From Cannabis sativa (Eukaryota; Streptophyta; Magnoliopsida; Rosales; Cannabaceae), in NCBI RefSeq assembly GCF_029168945.1, contig NC_083607.1, forward strand, positions 33,217,257 through 33,281,256: DNA of 64,000 nucleotides. The letters are read 5' to 3'. The stretch's first letter is position 1, and the number at the start of each line of letters is the position of its first letter. Below are positions 1 through 11,347 of this stretch, piece by piece. Made by a program: the position numbers and the translations under genes. Below the pieces are notes generated by a model. The model did not search any database, was not told the DNA's origin, and saw nothing but the letters and a program-made list of their open reading frames with translations.

Positions 1-2885
1 GAAGCGCTTAGGGCACCGGCCGCAGGAAACGGGAGAAAGAAGCTCAGCCCTTTTTGCCTTCTTTGAGGCTTGTTCCTTGAAGTCTCTGAGCTCCTTCAGC
101 TCCGCGGCCAGAGCGACCCTGGACTCTAAGTTTGCCTTGTGAGTTTCCTCTAAGGATCTCACCTTGGCAACCATCTCGTCCAAGGCTTCCCTAGCCTCCC
201 GGAGCTCCCGCCTGGCCTTTGCAGTGGCCTCACCTTCCGCCCTCAACTCCTCTTGGTGCTTGGCCTCCAGCCTGTCTTTCCGCAGGGCCTCATCCCGGAT
301 CATCGCCTCCGCCTGGGCTTCCCTCCGCTTAGCCTCCTCCTCATTGGCTTTGGCAGCGGCCTCCCGGCGCTCAGCAGCCTCTTGGTAATACTGCCTCTCC
401 GCAGTAAGATCCTGAAGAACCTTCCTGACTTCGTTAATGTCTCCAAAATCAGACAGGATGAAGTCATGGTTGATTATGTTCTTGGAGAGGCGGCCAGCTT
501 CAGCAGCAAGCTAAACAACAATACAAGTATAAGGAAGAATCTCCAAAAAAGAATAAGGGGAAAAACAAAATTACAAAACACTTACCACAGTGAGGGAGTG
601 GCTGAGATCCTGGACTTGGAAGATGGAGTTCAGGGATGCACAGGTAGCGAACCGCTTAGGCGCGCACCGGGTAAGCTGAGACGCAAACTCGCCAGTCATC
701 TCCGCAGCAAAGGGAGCTAAGGTGGGCCCAAGGAAGCGACGGAACCAGTCCGATAGGGGATCCAAATTTAGGTCCCACGGATCCTGGTACTCCGGGTTGT
801 TGATGGTGTCTTGCACCTCAACCCGCAGAATTCTCCTAAGGGCTTCCACCTCAGCATACCCCCGGGAGTATTCATCCATGGCGTAGTTGTGTTTAGCTAT
901 CCGGAGCTCCTGTCTCGCCTCGTCTCCAGGAACCGAAGTCAGCACAATGTTGGGAGGGGCAGTATGCTCTTCCATGGGAGAGACCCCACCATCAAGACCG
1001 TGGGCCAGAGTATCAGCCCTCCGAGGCCGCTTGGGTTCCTCCTGGGCAATCATTTTGCCTTTACGTTTGCGAATCAGAGCAATCTCTTGCTCTTCTTCAC
1101 TTTTTTCAGCTTCCTCAGGAAGAGCCCGGAGCCCTCCTACACCTTCTTCAACTTCCTCAGTAAAGCCCCATTGCTTTTCTTGACCTTCTCCCGGCAGCAC
1201 CTCCTCGTCATCCACTAAGTCAATAGTGTCTGGAGGAGCGCTGGAAGAAATCTTTAAAGCGGGGGCCATCGGGGAAGAAGTAAAGGCAGGAGGAGCCTCA
1301 GGAGTGTGAACCCCAGCAAGTTCGGCCAAAATGGCGTCCATAGAAGCACCTGCTACAACAAAAGAAAGCAAGTGTTAGAACATCCGTGGGAAACCACAAA
1401 CACAAGATATAGCAAGCAAGCTAGTCCTACCCTGACTCTCTAATTCGGCCCTAGCAAAGTTCCGAATTTTGATGCTGGCAGCATCATCTCTGAGATAGCT
1501 GTCCTAAGGCCGGAACCAGCTGGATGTAATGTAAGCTGAAGGACCTAAGGGAACGGGCTCCGGAGGACCAGAACCCATCCGGGACCGACCTAGGAAATCT
1601 CCTAAGTTTGAAAAATAAAATTCCTTCAAATGATCCCCCCACCGGGTCGAGGGCATCCTAAATCTATAAAGGCGCTCGTCGAACCCTACGGGCCTAAGAC
1701 TGGCATACTCGCCAATAGAAGGAACATAATGAACTACCAAAGGAGACTTACCGCCGGTGCCGGAAGAGCTGGCACCAGGAACCCCAGTGTTCGGCTCCTG
1801 AGCCGAAGGCTGTGGCCTGGGAGCCCTTCTCTCTGTTGAATCCCCAATGTGAAGGGGCTTCCCGGCAATCGCCTGACTCCTTCTCTCCACCGAGCTCCCC
1901 ACGCGAAGTGTCTTCCCGGAAGCCGCTTGGGCCTTAGAGTACGCCTTCTCCTGGGCCTTCCGGTAGAGATACTCCTAGTACTTCTTCTATGCCGTGGCAA
2001 TGATCTCGTCCTGGAAGGTCTTTTCCGCGACTGGCGCCCTCACGTAGGGACAAATAACCCGGGAAAGGTTAGAGTCCTCCACGGATTGATGCGGAAGGAT
2101 GAGTTTTACCTTCCTGCAGTTCTCCGTAGTGACCAGACCCCCAACGTCAAGATCAGCCCGATCGTAAGAGGCAAAGGCCTGGGCTCTCCGAAGAAAGGTC
2201 TGAGTAGGTGCAGTCTGTTCATAGGGAGGAATCCTCACCCACTCAGTGAGGAGCTCCGAATGGTCCACTGCGCGGAATCCGGAGGAGAAGAAAAAACGAT
2301 GGCGATACTTCTTAACGTGAGTTTGCCTGTTATACGGGACCACCCCTTCGTTAGCAGGGTGGGCGCGGAACCCATAAAAACCATCCTTAAGTTTGTCCCC
2401 CTTTTTGGGGACAGAAACGAGTTCATAAAAATACAATATTTCTGCGGGCGGGGAGATCCCCATCCTCGGGCGGAATAAAAAATAAATAAGCCTGAAAGCA
2501 GGCGGTATGCTTGGGGAATAAGTTGGTATGGCGCAAGGCCGACAAAAACTAGAAAATTAACAAAATAATCTTGAAGAGGAAGCATGGCCCCAGCCATCAG
2601 ATGCGTCTGGCTCCAGGCCCCGAAGCCGCCGTAGTTGTGGTTGGGCGTCTCCGCGTCGCGAGGTGGCCGATGGTAGGTCCCTGATGTGGAAGGCTTGATT
2701 CCAGCTACCTCCACAATGTTCTCCAACTGATGGGGACAGGTCAGAGTGGAGTGAAGCTCGGCCGCTTCCCATCCGGTCGCCCGAGACTTCTACCCCTCCT
2801 GGGCAACAGGCCCCAGAGAGACCTCCTCAAGGGTAGCCAGGCGCTTACCACTCTTCTTCGATGACTTTGAGCTAGAAGCAGACAT
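1..2885 (-). pseudogene. Antisense gene of Tat copy 1 (PF04195-like domain plus C-terminal coiled coil), broken
   Basis: The gene starts at ATG 2885 (MSASxxKSS) and runs leftwards off the window. It encodes the additional antisense protein known from Tat-lineage elements; its function is unknown. The N-terminal part (about 2560-2000) resembles the 'putative gypsy type transposon' family PF04195. An acidic, lysine/arginine-rich linker follows, then a region ending CASLNSIFQVQDLSHSLTVV, then a charged coiled coil (510 to 1). Two introns are inferred: 1350-1430, whose read-through contains a TAA, and 511-585 (GTAAGT...TTTAG), phase 0. Lesions are a frameshift near 2460 and in-frame stops near 1988, 1975 and 1505. 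It is homologous over its length to the Tat1 copy. I assign no biochemical role. Confidence 0.75.
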
Positions 2886-3537
2886 TTTTCGATTTTGTAA
2901 AAAGAGTAAGATTCCAGCAGTTAGGCCCCATACCAAACCCTAAATTAAGAAAAAGGGAATGGGGGTCCCCTAACCGCTAGAAAGAGGCCCCCTCCGGACA
3001 TCTGTCATACAGGAAACCCTAGGAGGATTCCCTGGACAAGAGTCGGGTGCAATAAATTCACAGAAGACGGCCTTACGCGTTAAAGAAAACAGAAAGAAAA
3101 AAGTTTGTCCTATGCCCTAAGCAACCATTATACGAAGAACGTATGGCCTTCTACAAAAAAAAAATAACAACAGAGGCGTGACAACAGCAATCCTATCACT
3201 AGAGTAGTAAACTCAAACCGATTATATGAAGGATTTAAACACTTGCATCCCAGAAATGTCGAATGCAAACCCAGAAAAGAACAAACATATAAGTAATAGC
3301 ATGCCATTCAATAATAAAGCAAAGGGTGCAAAGAACTTACGATGAAGTGTTGAAACTGGGGGTCCTGCTGTGAATCGAATAGAGACAAGAAGGACTGATA
3401 GCAATGAGCGAAGAAGAACTGGGGAGAATTGCAAAGTGTTTAAAGGCCTTGTTTTAGGTCTGAGAATTTTCTCTCTCGGAAATTTGAGCAAAGTTCCCAA
3501 GAAATGGGAAGTAACCGAAATGAAGAAAAGGTGGTGG

Positions 3538-3545
3538 CTTTTATA
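3538..3545 (-). promoter_or_regulatory. Candidate TATA box for the antisense gene, copy 1
   Basis: On the minus strand this reads TATAAAAG within GCCTATAAAAGCCACC. It is about 650 bp upstream of the antisense ATG. The equivalent site is preserved in Tat1 (17704-17711) and, as TATAAAT, in Tat2 (42091-42097). Confidence 0.55.
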
Positions 3546-3850
3546 GGCAAAGCTGCATGAGGAACAGGCGTCATCACCTACCAATCGAATGGTGGGGGAA
3601 GCGCACGATTTGAATACTCAAAGATCAACGGACCAGATCAATTTGCAATAAAGGTGGTGGAAACGTTTGAGTATCCGTCTGACACCATTAATGCGCCGTA
3701 TCAATCAATGGGCGCGAAACGAATCGACCCCTGCAAAAAGTGAATCGCTGCATCATTAAATACACCCTCACGCGCTCAAAGCTCGTGTCAGGAAACCGAG
3801 GAGTCAACCGGAGGTACTTGAACAAGGCTTGTTTCATTTTTCAAATAAAC

Positions 3851-3867
3851 AAGGCTTGGGGGTTAAA
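3851..3867 (+). other. Polypurine tract of Tat copy 1
   Basis: AAGGCTTGGGGGTTAAA lies immediately before the LTR start TGTTGCCCC and would prime plus-strand DNA synthesis. Tat1 has the same arrangement. Confidence 0.7.
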
Positions 3868-4646
3868 TGTTGCCCCTGATTTTGCCCAATATACGTGGAC
3901 CAACCAGATAAGGACACGTGGATCAAGCAATTTACAATATTTGCTAAGTCTTTATGGCATAAGATAACGTCCAGGACGTAGCCCCCGGAGAAGGCACATG
4001 GAACTCTATATGCTCCCGGAAGCTCGAATAACGCTAAGGCCTCTCCGCGAGGTGTCAGGTGTCTCCTGAGCAATCAAGTCACATTAAATGCCGCATGGGA
4101 GGAAGCGTGTTGGGACTGCTACACGCAATAAAGTCTGACGACACAACCTCCAACCAGCAGCGGCACAGTAATGATCATTTAAGTCTAGCGACGGCTACAC
4201 TGTGAAGAGTCACGTCAATCAAAAGGCAATAAGGACATTCCACATAAAAACCCTACAACACCTAGGGATTTGACCATGCATTACCCATGGTATATTCATT
4301 GGGAATACCCAACTTTATGGATACTTACAGATACACTTGTAAGGATAATTCTAGGGATCACCCCACCAAAAACACTATAAATACCCCCTCAAAGCTCATT
4401 AAATGGGATCGAGAATCTTGGGCTGCATATGAGCAAGTAGAGTAAATACTCACCAAGAACATTCTCTGTATTTATAAGGGTGAAAAACTCCCAAATATAT
4501 TCTCTGTATTAAAGATATCCATAGATAACAGAGACTCGTGGACTAAGGCTCATTAACGCCCCAACCACGTAAAAATCCTTCTCTCAATTTCTTACAGCTC
4601 AGTAACTTTATAATATTTTATTGGTTGCCGAAAACCTCGGTCAACA
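3868..4646 (+). repeat. 3' LTR of Tat copy 1
   Basis: The LTR is 779 bp, starts TGTTGCCCC and ends GGTCAACA, and has the same length as the Tat1 LTRs despite many substitutions. It has a TATA box (TATAAATA, 4376-4383). Two ACGTGG boxes start at 3893 and 3916. Confidence 0.88.
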
Positions 4647-5025
4647 AGTATGGATCACCCTAATGGTGGCGACTTTAATAGGGCTTATAAAAGTATGAAA
4701 CAATGGTGGAAGCTCATAAGATAGAATAGCCTTGACTCTCGCTTAAACGGGAGAATGCTGGATTCACATCTTGATCGACTAAAAGGTTGCTAGAATGTTT
4801 ATCATTTTAGATGAGCTAACAACTCTATTCAGTGGATGGTAACTTTGACTCTCGCCTAAACGGGACACTGATATCAGTTTGTTGAAAACCTTGAAAATTA
4901 TTTAGGATTGTATGGTTTAGTATTTTTACTTATCATTCCTACTTGCTATGTGCTAATAATTTCTGAATGAGATTTTGTGTTAAACCTTACTTGCTTTCTA
5001 TTTATTTTTATTTGTAGTATCCAAT

Positions 5026-5907
5026 ATGACCATGACCAATCCCATGTTATCACTGTTGACTGATAATAAGTTGAGTGGACTAACTTCCCTAAATGGAGAG
5101 AGAACATTAACATTGCTCTCATAGGTAAAAGTGCCTTGTTTGTGTTAACTGAACCGTCTCCTAAACAGCCGGGTGACAATGCAACCAAAGCTGTAAAAGA
5201 GAAATACGAGCGTTGGCAGAATGCTAATAACAAAGCTCGATACTTTATGCTTTCCAGCATGGTTGACACCTTGAAAACAAGGTTTGCAAACACTGTAACG
5301 GCTGCAGAAATCATGACACAGTTAATTGAGCTATTCAGAATGGAATCAATTCAGTTTCGCTTTGATGCGACAAAGAAATTCATCAATGCACGGATGGAAC
5401 CCCATCAGAATGTGCGTGATCACCTTCTCCAGATGGCAAGTTATTTCCAGGAAGCCCAGAATCATGGAGCTGAAATGGATCAGACAACTCAAGTGAGTCT
5501 TATCTTGAATAGTTTGACTCCAGCTTTTCTGCCCTACACCTCAAATTATGTCATGAATAAGAAGGAACAAGACTTTCACACATTAGTCAATGACCTTCAG
5601 ACATATGAAAATTTGATTGAAGGACCCAAGAAGAAAGGGAGTAAACCTCTTAATTCTTGAAATGGTAATGGGACGATTAAAGCTGAGGTTAACTTTGCCT
5701 CTACTTCCAAACCCAAGACAAAGAAGAAGTGGAAGAATAGCAAGAAGCCTGTTCAATCTGTGAAAACAGTTAAAAAGAAAAAGGCTGCTACTCCTGGTGA
5801 CACATTAAAAGGAAAATGCTTCTATTGCAATGAAAAAGGACACTGGAAACCCCAATGTCCTAAACTTCTTGCAAAGAAACAAGGTATTTCTTTTCTTATA
5901 AACTGAT
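5026..5907 (+). pseudogene. gag: Copia gag (UBN2-type capsid plus zinc knuckle), broken
   Basis: Gag forms the retrotransposon particle and binds its RNA. The most plausible start is ATG 5026 (MTMTNPMLS). The first frame closes at a TAG near 5121, but the homologous text continues in the +1 frame, so a frameshift lies near 5085. The capsid-like part (5136-5657) has the copia UBN2 pattern, including FVLTEPSPK and KARYFMLSSM. An in-frame TGA at 5658-5660 is followed, still in frame, by a lysine-rich stretch and a CCHC zinc knuckle (CFYCNEKGHWKPQC, from 5817), and the frame ends at about 5907. The domain order is normal for copia gag; it is one frameshift and one stop away from continuous. Confidence 0.8.
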
Positions 5908-6919
5908 GTGTTTTAGTGAATTATTATCCATTTGGATTATTAATTATGGACCTACTAACCATGTTTATTTGTTTTTCTTCTTATTACAGCCCAAACTGCT
6001 TGAACTCGGACGCTACCTTAGCGAGTTGAACCGGAAGGTTGGACAAAGGGGCAAAGTTTGTCCAAGATGAAGATGAAGCTCGTTTTTTATTTATTTTTTA
6101 ATTAATTGTTTTAGTTTCAAAACAGTTTTGTTTTCAATTATTAGTTTGGAATTTTATTCCATTCTTTTTTTTTTCATATTGTTGCAAACAAATCCTTTAA
6201 TTTTTGGAGAATTTTATAATAAAGTTTTCTATTTTGGAAATATTGCAATTTATGAATTGAGCTTCATTTACTTTATCTTGTGTAACCAATACCAATTATA
6301 TTTATATGCTTTAATAATTGTATGTGTATGTATTTTTATTATTGATACAAATTCTATAGTATCTTAAACTCTTCAAAGAGTTAATACTACATAAACACTT
6401 AGAATTACATTCTGCGTTTATGAATAATTGTTAATTCTAAAAACAATTATTAAGAATTTGTTTTAAAGAAAGATCTTTTGATCTAATAAGGGTGGAGAAA
6501 AAGTTAAGAATAATATGCAGTTCAACGATCTTTTATATCAATTGAACTCTAGATTATATTCATAACTCCACATAATCTCTATAACACTTAGAGAATCGTG
6601 ATCTCTATATCCCTTAGGGGTGGATCATAATCTCTATATACTTAGGGGTGGACTATATACCACTGTACTCTTTGTCAAACATAATTTTAAACATAAAAGT
6701 AATATAAAGAATTAGCAATTATCAGAATAAATTATTGATCTTGATTTATGTTCCAGTTTATATTTACTGTTGTCATAGAAATTGATACCAATAAAGTTCT
6801 TTGACAGTGTATCACACTACTTTATTTGAGTGAGAGAATTTTAAAATTCTTTACCCATCTTCATTTGGTTGACACTTGTGATAGGAACTTAAGAACACTA
6901 CTGAGAAAGTAAATCTAAC
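5908..6919. other. Decayed copia-A sequence after gag
   Basis: AT-rich, with no credible ORF. There is a faint protease-like trace near 5945 (GPTNHV, compare copia GATNHV). Two copies of a motif like ATCTCTATAT..CTTAGGGGTGGA lie near 6609-6655, and a faint integrase-like match near 6500-6560. The Tat1 target site CTAAC is 6915-6919. Confidence 0.4.
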
Positions 6920-7698
6920 TGTTGCTCCAGAATTCGCCCAAAATACGTGGACCAGTCGAGAGGGGACACGTGGATCAGATAACTTGGAAAGATTTGCTGT
7001 CTTTGTGCGCCACCAGGAAGCGCTGTTAGCATGGGTCCCGGAGGAGGCACCCGGAGTACAAGGTACTCCAGGAAGCTAGTATAGCGTGAAGGCTCTCCGG
7101 GATATGTCAGGTCTCTCCCGAGCAATCAAGTCGCATTTAATGCTGCATGGGAGGAAGCGTGTTGGGAGTGTAACACGCAATAAAGTCTGACGGCACAACC
7201 CCCAAACAGCAGCGCTATAGTAATGATCATTTAAGTCTAGCGACGGCTACTCTGCGAAGAGTCACGTCAATCACAAGGCAAAAAGGACTTTCTCCATAAA
7301 AGCCCTACAGCACCTAGGGATTTGACCATGCATCACCCATGGTATATTCATCGGAAATGCCCAACTTTATGGATACTTACAGACACATGTGTAAGAACAA
7401 TTCTAGGGATTACCCCACCAAAACACTATAAATACCCCCTCAAAGCTCATTTAATGGGGTCGAGAATCTTGGGCTGCAAAAGAGCAAGAAGAGAAAATAC
7501 TCACCAAGAACATTCTCTATATTGATGAGAAAGACATTCTCTCAAGTGTAGAATCTGTATTAAATACATCCATTAATAACATTGGCTCGTGGACTAAGGC
7601 TCATTAACGCCCCAACCACGTAAAAAATCTTCATCTCACTTTCTTACAGCTCTTTATTATAATCATATTTTAATAGTTGCCGAAAACCTCGGTCAACA
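6920..7698 (+). repeat. 5' LTR of Tat1
   Basis: 779 bp, TGTTGCTCC...GGTCAACA. It provides the promoter: TATAAATA at 7427-7434, and a pair of ACGTGG cores starting at 6945 and 6968 near its left end. It differs from the 3' LTR at 8 positions by eye. Confidence 0.95.
7427..7434 (+). promoter_or_regulatory. TATA box of the Tat1 5' LTR
   Basis: TATAAATA in the LTR. The same box is conserved at 18652-18659 (3' LTR) and 4376-4383 (copy 1). It is the likely start of the sense element transcript. Confidence 0.65.
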
Positions 7699-7701
7699 TT
7701 T

Positions 7702-7719
7702 TGGTGCTTTCATTGAGAG
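7702..7719 (+). other. Candidate primer binding site of Tat1
   Basis: TGGTGCTTTCATTGAGAG begins three bases after the LTR end, as a PBS should, and starts with TGG, the complement of a tRNA CCA end. I did not identify the primer tRNA. Confidence 0.5.
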
Positions 7720-7761
7720 CTGAGGAAAGCTGCTTCACAACAAGCATTTAACTTCACGACA

Positions 7762-9788
7762 ATGGTGGAGACAAGAGCTACACGTCATCCTCGCCCTCTA
7801 GAAGACGCTCAAGACCCCAATGAGGAAGATGTAGCCTCAAGGGCACCAGAGGAGTCCGAGGAAGAAGAAGAAGAAATAGTTCCCGACGAAAACTACGAGG
7901 AACACCTCGACGAGTATGCCTATGACGGAGGAAGCTACTCGGAGTTGGTGCTCCTTAGACAAAAAGCTATCGATCATGAAGCTGAGATCGAAGCTCAGAA
8001 AGCGCAAAATCAAAAAATGCAGGAAGTGATGCTAGCCATGCAGAAAGCCATGGAGGCAGCTGGTATTCACGTGCATCCCAAGGCGATGGCCGCTGGGCTC
8101 GATGGGGAGCCAGCGACGTCTTCGCCTAATTCCCGGCTGAAGAAAGGCCTAGGGAACCTAGCCCTATAAGGCACCCTGCTGAGGAAAACCAAACAAAAAA
8201 CCCTACTTCTACCCCTGGTCGGAAGAAAAAGGTGCAGGATCCGCGAAGGGTCCGCTCAGATTTCCCTAAAGGGAAAGGTCCGCAGAGGGGCAAGCCCCAA
8301 AGAGGGAGTCTTGGCCCTCAGGATCGAGGGGACCGGAAAAGCGTTTCCGTGCACCAGGAACCAGGGGGTAGAGGAAGAAGAGGACAGAGATGTCCACCCA
8401 TTGATCTGAGAAATCAAATCAATGGGAATCAAGGTGACCTCCGGGATCGCCTTGACCAAAAAAGATACAGGCCCGTGGTCTCCTCGGGTACTGTAAACGA
8501 AGGGATTATGGCGGAACTTGCCATACTTCGAAAAGATATTGCTCGAGTCTCCCGGAGGCAGAAGGGAGACGACTCCGACTCGGACAGTGAGGATCGGGAG
8601 CCTTGTGCCAAACATATCCTGGAGGCGGAGCTCCCTAAAAACTTCAAGATGCCCGAAATGGCAGCATATACTGGGAACTCCGACCCCAGTGATCACTTGT
8701 CACGGTTCAACCGGGTCATGACAATCATGCGGGTCAGCAATGACGCCAAATGCTTGTGCTTCCCCCTCACTCTGAGCGGATCGGCAGAGGAATGGTTCAA
8801 AAAATTGGAACCAGGATCGGTGGGTTGTTGGAACAAACTCCAAACCAACTTCCGGAGACAATTTGTCGCTGCCAGGAAGGTCAACTTGGAGGTTAGTGCC
8901 TTGACCAACATCAAGCAATTGCCCACCGAGACCTTGAAGAATTACATCAAGAGGTTCCGAGAGGAAGCCTCGAAGACCAAGAAGGTCGACGACGGACAAC
9001 AGCTTGCGCTTCTCCAAGCAGGAATCCGCACTGGGACTCCCTTCTGGAACGAATTACAGCAAGAAGGCGCTGCTAGCCTTCAGGACTTCCAGAAGCGAGT
9101 CCAAAAATATATTAACCTCGAAGAAGCCCAGATCGTGGCTTACGGAGGCTATTATCCCACCGGGATAGCGGGATACATGCCAGGAGTGTCGCCCTCGGGT
9201 ACTGTCCCGACCGCGACTCCCCCGGTAAGTGGCATACAGTTCTCTGCCACTCCCGGATATAGCCAGGGTCAGGCTTTGGCCCCGGCATCTTCCCATTACG
9301 GCAACCAGTCCGGGATGAATGGACGGACTCCTTCACAGGCTGCCCCGACTGCTAGCTTAACAGGCCCTACCCAGGGGTCGAGGAGCAAAAGGTCCTCCAA
9401 GGGTAGCACCCGAACGGGAGAGAAGCGCCAAAAGAAGGGGTACACACCCCAATACACCCAGTACACAGAGCTCACGGACTCTCAGGAACGTGTATATTTT
9501 GCCACAAGGCAGAATACACACTACCGGAGACCCCAGCCATTGTACAAAGACAGCTCCCGGAGAGATCCGAGTAAAAGGTGCGAGTACCACAACGACATTT
9601 GTCATAGCACCAATGAGTGTAAAAATCTCAAAGACGAGATTGAAAATTTGATCAGTTTGGGCCACCTCTATGAGTGGATCAAAAATAGGTTGCCCCACCT
9701 TAATCCAGGGCAGGTGGCCGGGGGTATGCTTCCGAGAACGCCAGGGGGTACAGCAGGAGTATTGCCTCCAGCTCCCCCCCGCAGGTGA
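7762..9788 (+). pseudogene. gag: Tat1 gag, frameshifted
   Basis: Capsid/nucleocapsid protein of the element. ATG 7762 (MVETRATRH) opens an acidic N-terminus followed by a short coiled coil. This frame closes at 8167-8169. The continuation (PREPSPIRHPAEEN onward) is in another frame, so a one-base shift lies between about 8130 and 8165. The retrotransposon gag domain is at about 8640-9130 (PDHLSRF-like SDHLSRFNRVM, EEWFKKL, LKNYIKRFREEA). A Pro/Gly/Thr-rich linker follows, then the Tat-type Cys/His motif CEYHNDICHSTNEC near 9580-9620. It ends at a TGA just after a run of seven C (9774-9780). Confidence 0.85.
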
Positions 9789-10524
9789 CACCCAGCATAT
9801 ACCCGGGCTACCGCCCCGGCCTAATGGACGGGTAGCCATGATCTCCGGAGGTCCCCATATCGGAGGAAACACTCGCAAGGAGCGAAAAAGATATGCCGAG
9901 GCCGCAAGACACAGTGAGGTGTGGGAGGTTACTCAACTCCCGGCTCAAAGGCCTTGGCTAATGGACCAGCCCATAACGTTCACGGAAGAAGACGCCAAGA
10001 CAGTGCGTTTTCCTCACCACGACCCGCTGGTCATAGAGACCCCCATCGCAAATAAGGTGGTGGCTAGGGTCCTGATTGACAATGGGAGTTCCGTGAACTT
10101 GCTCTTCAAAGAAGCCTTCACTGCGATAGGGTTGACCGACCGGGACCTCTCGCCTAGTGGATCGCAGCTCACAGGGTTTAACGGAACGACGCTAATCCCG
10201 ATGGGAAAAGTCAGGCTCCCAATTACCCTGTGCCCGGATACCCCCCAAAGCACATTCAAGTATTGAACCTTCGTGGTGGTAGACTGTCCAACAGCCTACA
10301 ACGCAATCCTAGGCCGACCGGCCCTCGTCGACTTTGGTGCAATTACTTCAATCCGACATCTATGCCTAAAATTCCCTACCCAGAAAGCCGGAGTCGGAAC
10401 GGTGAGGGGAAATCAAGGAGAGGCCAGGCAATGTTACAATGTTGCCACCCACTTGCCAGTACTCATGGTCCGGGGGCCCCCTGAGATAGAGAAGGCTGAA
10501 GAGGACGAGTTGGACCTCGCATAG
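9781..10524 (+). pseudogene. Tat1 aspartic protease region, broken
   Basis: Protease that would process the polyprotein. The reading frame is one base off gag and picks up at the C7 run (9774-9780), continuing through GGPHIGGNTRKERKRYA to the active-site motif LIDNGSSVNLLF (about 10070-10110). An in-frame TGA at 10264-10266 interrupts it, probably from CGA by a C-to-T change. The same frame continues through YNAILGRPALVDFGA to a TAG at 10522-10524, where the next domain is again in another frame. In related elements gag and protease are often one frame; whether the C7 slip is a mutation, a programmed shift or a sequencing error cannot be decided here. Confidence 0.78.
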
Positions 10525-11347
10525 GGTCCGAAAGGGTCGTGGAACCAATGGAGGACGTCGAAGAAATACCAGTATGCGACGACGACTCCACCAAAGTACT
10601 CCGGATAGGGAGGAGCCTGGATCCGGAGGAAAAAGATAAAATAATAAAAACACTGAAGGGCGCCATCGACATCTTCGCATGGCGCCAAGAAGACATGACC
10701 GGCATCAGCCCTCATGTCATCACCCATGTACTCAATGTCAACCCGGACATGCCCCCTGTACAGCAAAAGAGACGCCCGCTCGACTCGGTGAAAGCCGAGG
10801 CCTTAGAGAAAGAGGTGGATAAACTTTTGTCCAATGGCATGATCCGCGACGTGTATTATCCGGAATGGCTGGCCAATCCGGTCCTGGTGCCCAAGCCGAA
10901 CGGGACTTGGCGGGTTTGTATAGATTTCACAGATCTAAACAAAGCCTGCCCAAAGGACTGCTTTCCGCTGCCCAGGATCGACCAGATGGTAGATGCCACG
11001 TCCGGATTCAAGCTGCTGTCTTTCATGGATGCCTATGCTGGGTACAACCAAATAAAAATGCATACGGCAGACCAGGAGTGCACTAGCTTCAGGACCGATA
11101 AGGGGGTATACTGTTACCTAGTCATGCCTTTCGGACTGAAAAACGCCGGAGCAACCTATCAAAGAATGGTTTACCGGATGTTTAAAAGCCTCCTGGGACG
11201 AAACATGGAGGTATATGTAGACGACATGCTCGTCAAATCCAAAGCATGCAACAGCCATGCAAGCGACTTAGAAGAATGTTTCGAAGTCGTCCGGAGATAC
11301 GGCATGAAGCTCAATCCGAAAAAATGCACCTTCGGGGAGAAGACTTG
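10525..11347 (+). pseudogene. pol: Tat1 reverse transcriptase, C-terminal part deleted
   Basis: Reverse transcriptase copying element RNA into DNA. The frame opens after the TAG at 10522 and reads through KTLKGAIDIFAWRQEDM, WRVCIDFTDLNKACPKD, the LLSFMDAYAGYNQI segment, MPFGLKNAGATYQRMV and the catalytic YVDD box (about 11213). Soon after KKCTFGE the text jumps directly to sequence normally found about 110 codons later (LLYLAVSEHAVSAALVREE). The junction is a perfect 11-bp tandem (GAGAAGACTTG at 11337-11347 and 11348-11358). The connection region and the start of the first RNase H are therefore missing, so the enzyme is dead. Confidence 0.85.

Larger units (their letters stand above)
2886..3867. 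other. Antisense-gene upstream region of Tat copy 1
   Basis: This non-coding stretch lies between the antisense ATG and the 3' LTR. On the minus strand it holds a TATA box (3538-3545) and a GTAAGT splice-donor-like site at about 3336-3341, at the same place as the donor in Tat1. The acceptor AG seen just upstream of the ATG in Tat1 is not preserved here. The minus-strand reading frame at 3222-3584 is most likely 5' UTR rather than protein. Confidence 0.5.
1..4646 (+). mobile_element. Tat-lineage Ty3/gypsy retrotransposon, copy 1, 3' part
   Basis: This is the 3' part of a LTR retrotransposon whose 5' half lies left of the window. It holds the antisense gene (1-2885, minus), its upstream region, a polypurine tract and the 3' LTR ending at 4646. 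The order and protein sequence match the complete element at 6920-18923, so it is the same lineage but clearly diverged. The sequence right after the LTR (from 4647, starting AGTAT) belongs to a copia leader; the same leader reads through uninterrupted near 63229, which places the insertion inside copia-A. The 5-bp duplicate of AGTAT would lie outside the window. Confidence 0.88.
4647..6919 (+). mobile_element. Copia-A retrotransposon, left in-window part (leader, gag, decayed downstream region)
   Basis: This part of a Ty1/copia element starts with leader sequence shared with the other copia copies here (the repeated CTTGACTCTCGCC motifs at 4730-4860), followed by a gag gene. After gag only decayed sequence remains; a short stretch near 6500-6560 matches the integrase region seen at 44937-45000. 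The element is interrupted by Tat copy 1 on its left and Tat1 on its right, and resumes at 18929 after the CTAAC duplication. Its 5' LTR is outside the window. Confidence 0.75.

Noticed and set aside
571..1218. Plus-strand reading frames over 164-1218 and 14372-15324
   Set aside because: They are shadows of the GC-rich antisense gene on the minus strand, which has conserved protein sequence between copies; these frames have none.
3222..3584. Minus-strand frame, and its counterpart at 17436-17756, as a small protein gene
   Set aside because: The first few residues agree between copies but the rest diverges with indels. It overlaps the candidate promoter/5' UTR, so I treat it as untranslated.
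6128..6367. Hydrophobic 79-residue frame
   Set aside because: AT-rich decayed copia sequence; the Phe/Ile/Leu/Tyr bias is what such DNA gives by chance.
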